Of a stretch of DNA of 64,000 bases, positions 62,786 through 64,000 are shown in pieces (within the stretch, counting starts at the first letter, position 1; each line of letters starts with the position of its first letter). The DNA comes from Bin75 sp965223955 (GTDB lineage Bacteria; Nitrospirota; Nitrospiria; Nitrospirales; UBA8639). The position numbers and the translations under genes were made by a program. The stretch is from NCBI GenBank assembly GCA_965223955.1, contig OZ245029.1:2108001-2172000 (forward strand). Direction: 5' to 3'. The notes under the pieces are model-generated. The model made no database searches and was not told where the DNA came from. It worked only from the letters and a program-made list of their open reading frames with translations.

Positions 62786-63685
62786 TTATGGCGTGATTCC
62801 GGACAAGCGGGCAATCGTTGCGGATGCGGCGTTTCTGACTTCAATCTCTTTCGCGTTTTTTTCGAGGTCCCGCAACAGCGGAAGGGCATCCATGACACCG
62901 AAATCGCCGAAGGCATGGATACTGCGTACCTTCACGTACACGTCAGGATGGTTCAACAGATCCGGCAAGACATCGACAATCCTGTCGTCCTCAGCCTGCA
63001 CGAATTCCACGATCGTCCGTCTGGCGGCCACCGGTTCATACAGCGTATGGGCTTGTTGCATGCTATGTATACCTTCGGGAATCCAGTCAGGGTTGTCGGA
63101 TACTCTTGGAGCAGTATCGTGAGCAACGTTGGCGCGCAACTCTTTCAGGAAGACGCGATGGGCGTCCTGGTTCCGATGAATCTGCCCATCTACGATTTCC
63201 CCGAGAAAATGGTAATAGGGATTGGTCAGGAAATTATGCAGCGAGTCCAGGTAGGGCAAGGTTCCCGAAGCCGTGAGCGTGGCTTTTTCCTGAATCGTAA
63301 TTTCAAACAACGGGCCTTTCGCGTGGTGTTCGATCCTGAAGGTTCCCGAAAGCACCGTGCCGTATCGATTGATGCCAAACTGCCTGCCCCTGGTTTCTTC
63401 ATACGAACCGGCCAGGGTCAAGGCGTGCGATTGATTCTTGTCCCGCACGATTTCGAACCCCACCGCGATCAATTTGGCTCGAATGTCCGCTGGAGCATCC
63501 CACAACAGCCTGCCGCGCGTCTTCCAGGTCGAGGCCTGCACTTCCACGTAAATCGTGTTGGCCGTTCGAATGGCGGGAAAGCCCGTCGGGTCAATCAAAT
63601 AATTCACGTTCGCCAGGGCACGGTCCGGTACGAGTACACAGACCATGAACATCATGACGAACGGAAACAGTGTTTGCGATTTCAT
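62786..63685 (-). CDS. Exported HEAT-repeat-like protein, function unknown
   Basis: 299 aa with a signal peptide (LFPFVMMFMVCVLVPDRALA). The first 200 residues have alternating strands (TIYVEVQASTWKTRG, TFRIEHHAKGPLFEITI) with no family I recognise; the C-terminal 70 residues are two to three HEAT-like helical repeats (LLNHPDVYVKVRSIHAFGDFG, VMDALPLLRDLEKNAKEIEVRNAASATIARL). Its last codons are echoed after each OMP copy. It lies upstream of the OMP array on the same strand, so it may be part of the same envelope system. Confidence 0.65.
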   Translation of the reverse strand: MKSQTLFPFVMMFMVCVLVPDRALANVNYLIDPTGFPAIRTANTIYVEVQASTWKTRGRLLWDAPADIRAKLIAVGFEIVRDKNQSHALTLAGSYEETRGRQFGINRYGTVLSGTFRIEHHAKGPLFEITIQEKATLTASGTLPYLDSLHNFLTNPYYHFLGEIVDGQIHRNQDAHRVFLKELRANVAHDTAPRVSDNPDWIPEGIHSMQQAHTLYEPVAARRTIVEFVQAEDDRIVDVLPDLLNHPDVYVKVRSIHAFGDFGVMDALPLLRDLEKNAKEIEVRNAASATIARLSGITP

Positions 63686-63718
63686 CCTTAGGAACCTCTG
63701 ATTCTGAGAACCAGCGGC

Positions 63719-64000
63719 CTACGCATCATCGGACAAAAGTTGGACGATCAATTCGAGTTCGACGGGAACTCCCAGAGGCAATTCGGCCACTCCCACCGCC
63801 GCTCGAGCGTGCCGTCCGGCCTCGCCGAAGATCTCCACCAGCAAATCAGACGCTCCGTTGATCACGTAGGGCTGCTCCTTGAACCCTTCGTGAGAGGCCA
63901 CGTATCCCGTCATTTTGACGATTCGTTTTACTCTATCGAGAGAACCCGCGGCCTGACGGATATTGGCCAGTGCATTGACCAACGACACCTTTGCCGCTTC
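63719..64000 (-). CDS. RidA-family protein, C-terminal part (runs off the window)
   Basis: 94 codons to the window edge, which is in frame. The sequence NALANIRQAAGSLDRVKRIV, NGASDLLVEIFGEAGRHARA and VGVAELPLGVPVELELIVQL is the RidA/YjgF core, with the FGEAGRHARAAVG signature and the arginine that deaminates imines/enamines in the RidA group. This sub-type is the longer RutC/YjgF-like one. Cytosolic. The N-terminus lies outside the window. 33 bases upstream of the HEAT gene on the same strand. Confidence 0.9.
   Translation of the reverse strand, partial: EAAKVSLVNALANIRQAAGSLDRVKRIVKMTGYVASHEGFKEQPYVINGASDLLVEIFGEAGRHARAAVGVAELPLGVPVELELIVQLLSDDA

Noticed and set aside
1..64000. tRNA, rRNA, riboswitch or phage-integration sites
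   Set aside because: Reading both strands gave no TPsiC-arm-like or known riboswitch core sequence; no integrase with att repeats was seen. A dedicated scan could still find a divergent one.

Overview
The window looks like a chromosomal segment of a member of the Nitrospirota, probably Nitrospira-like. This is inferred from the mix of genes (fused VKOR-thioredoxin, sulfite-oxidase-like enzymes, CopC/CopD, large NHL and IPT/TIG proteins beside standard housekeeping genes) and not from a marker gene. No rRNA, tRNA or CRISPR array was found. Both ends cut genes: recN on the left and a RidA-family gene on the right.

Layout. 1-5.0 kb: recN 5' end, thioredoxin, small secreted/TPR proteins, a zinc-ribbon protein and a membrane-anchored MutS-like ATPase. 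5.4-12.7 kb: a GC-rich block on the + strand, DUF1302 outer-membrane protein, DUF1329 protein, YCF48-like propeller and RND/MMPL transporter, ending in a decapitated RelE/HigB toxin with an intact XRE antitoxin. It looks laterally acquired and is the strongest candidate for a self-contained envelope transport system. 12.9-18.5 kb: redox and copper genes (MsrA, CopD, CopC, HtrA-like protease, VKOR-thioredoxin, SUOX-like enzyme). 18.6-27.5 kb: dipeptide epimerase, TetR, M16 peptidase pair and M48 lipoprotein; a ~1.36-kb tandem duplication created a second TetR and a dead M16/epimerase joint, and an IS element later landed in it. 27.5-31.6 kb: a broken outer-membrane protein, a phd/parE locus with a frameshifted toxin, a beta-propeller lipoprotein and a Tat-exported SUOX-like enzyme.

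31.6-37.6 kb (- strand): aspS, an RluB-type pseudouridine synthase with a repeat-expanded basic tail, guaA and guaB. 37.8-39.2 kb: a CCDC90/DUF1640-like coiled-coil protein and a frameshifted EVE-like plus NucS-like nuclease gene. 39.4-43.5 kb: a ~987-aa protein with 12 NHL repeats, a HAD phosphatase and a 36-aa basic protein. 43.7-53.6 kb (+ strand): a tight housekeeping run valS, nadC, birA, coaX, grpE, dnaK, dnaJ, rsmE.

53.6-64 kb is accessory: repeat-rich intergenic DNA including a helically phased GCTAT array, a YCF48-like protein translationally coupled to an IPT/TIG protein, then a - strand array of paralogous outer-membrane proteins (two intact, one broken, one reduced to its last 23 codons; a fifth relative is the broken copy at 27.6 kb). 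The array is interrupted by an IS481-type element sitting in the loop of a palindromic repeat. A HEAT-repeat protein and the RidA fragment close the window. Lesions cluster in accessory genes while housekeeping genes are intact, which favours real decay over random assembly error, although single-base lesions should be checked against reads.
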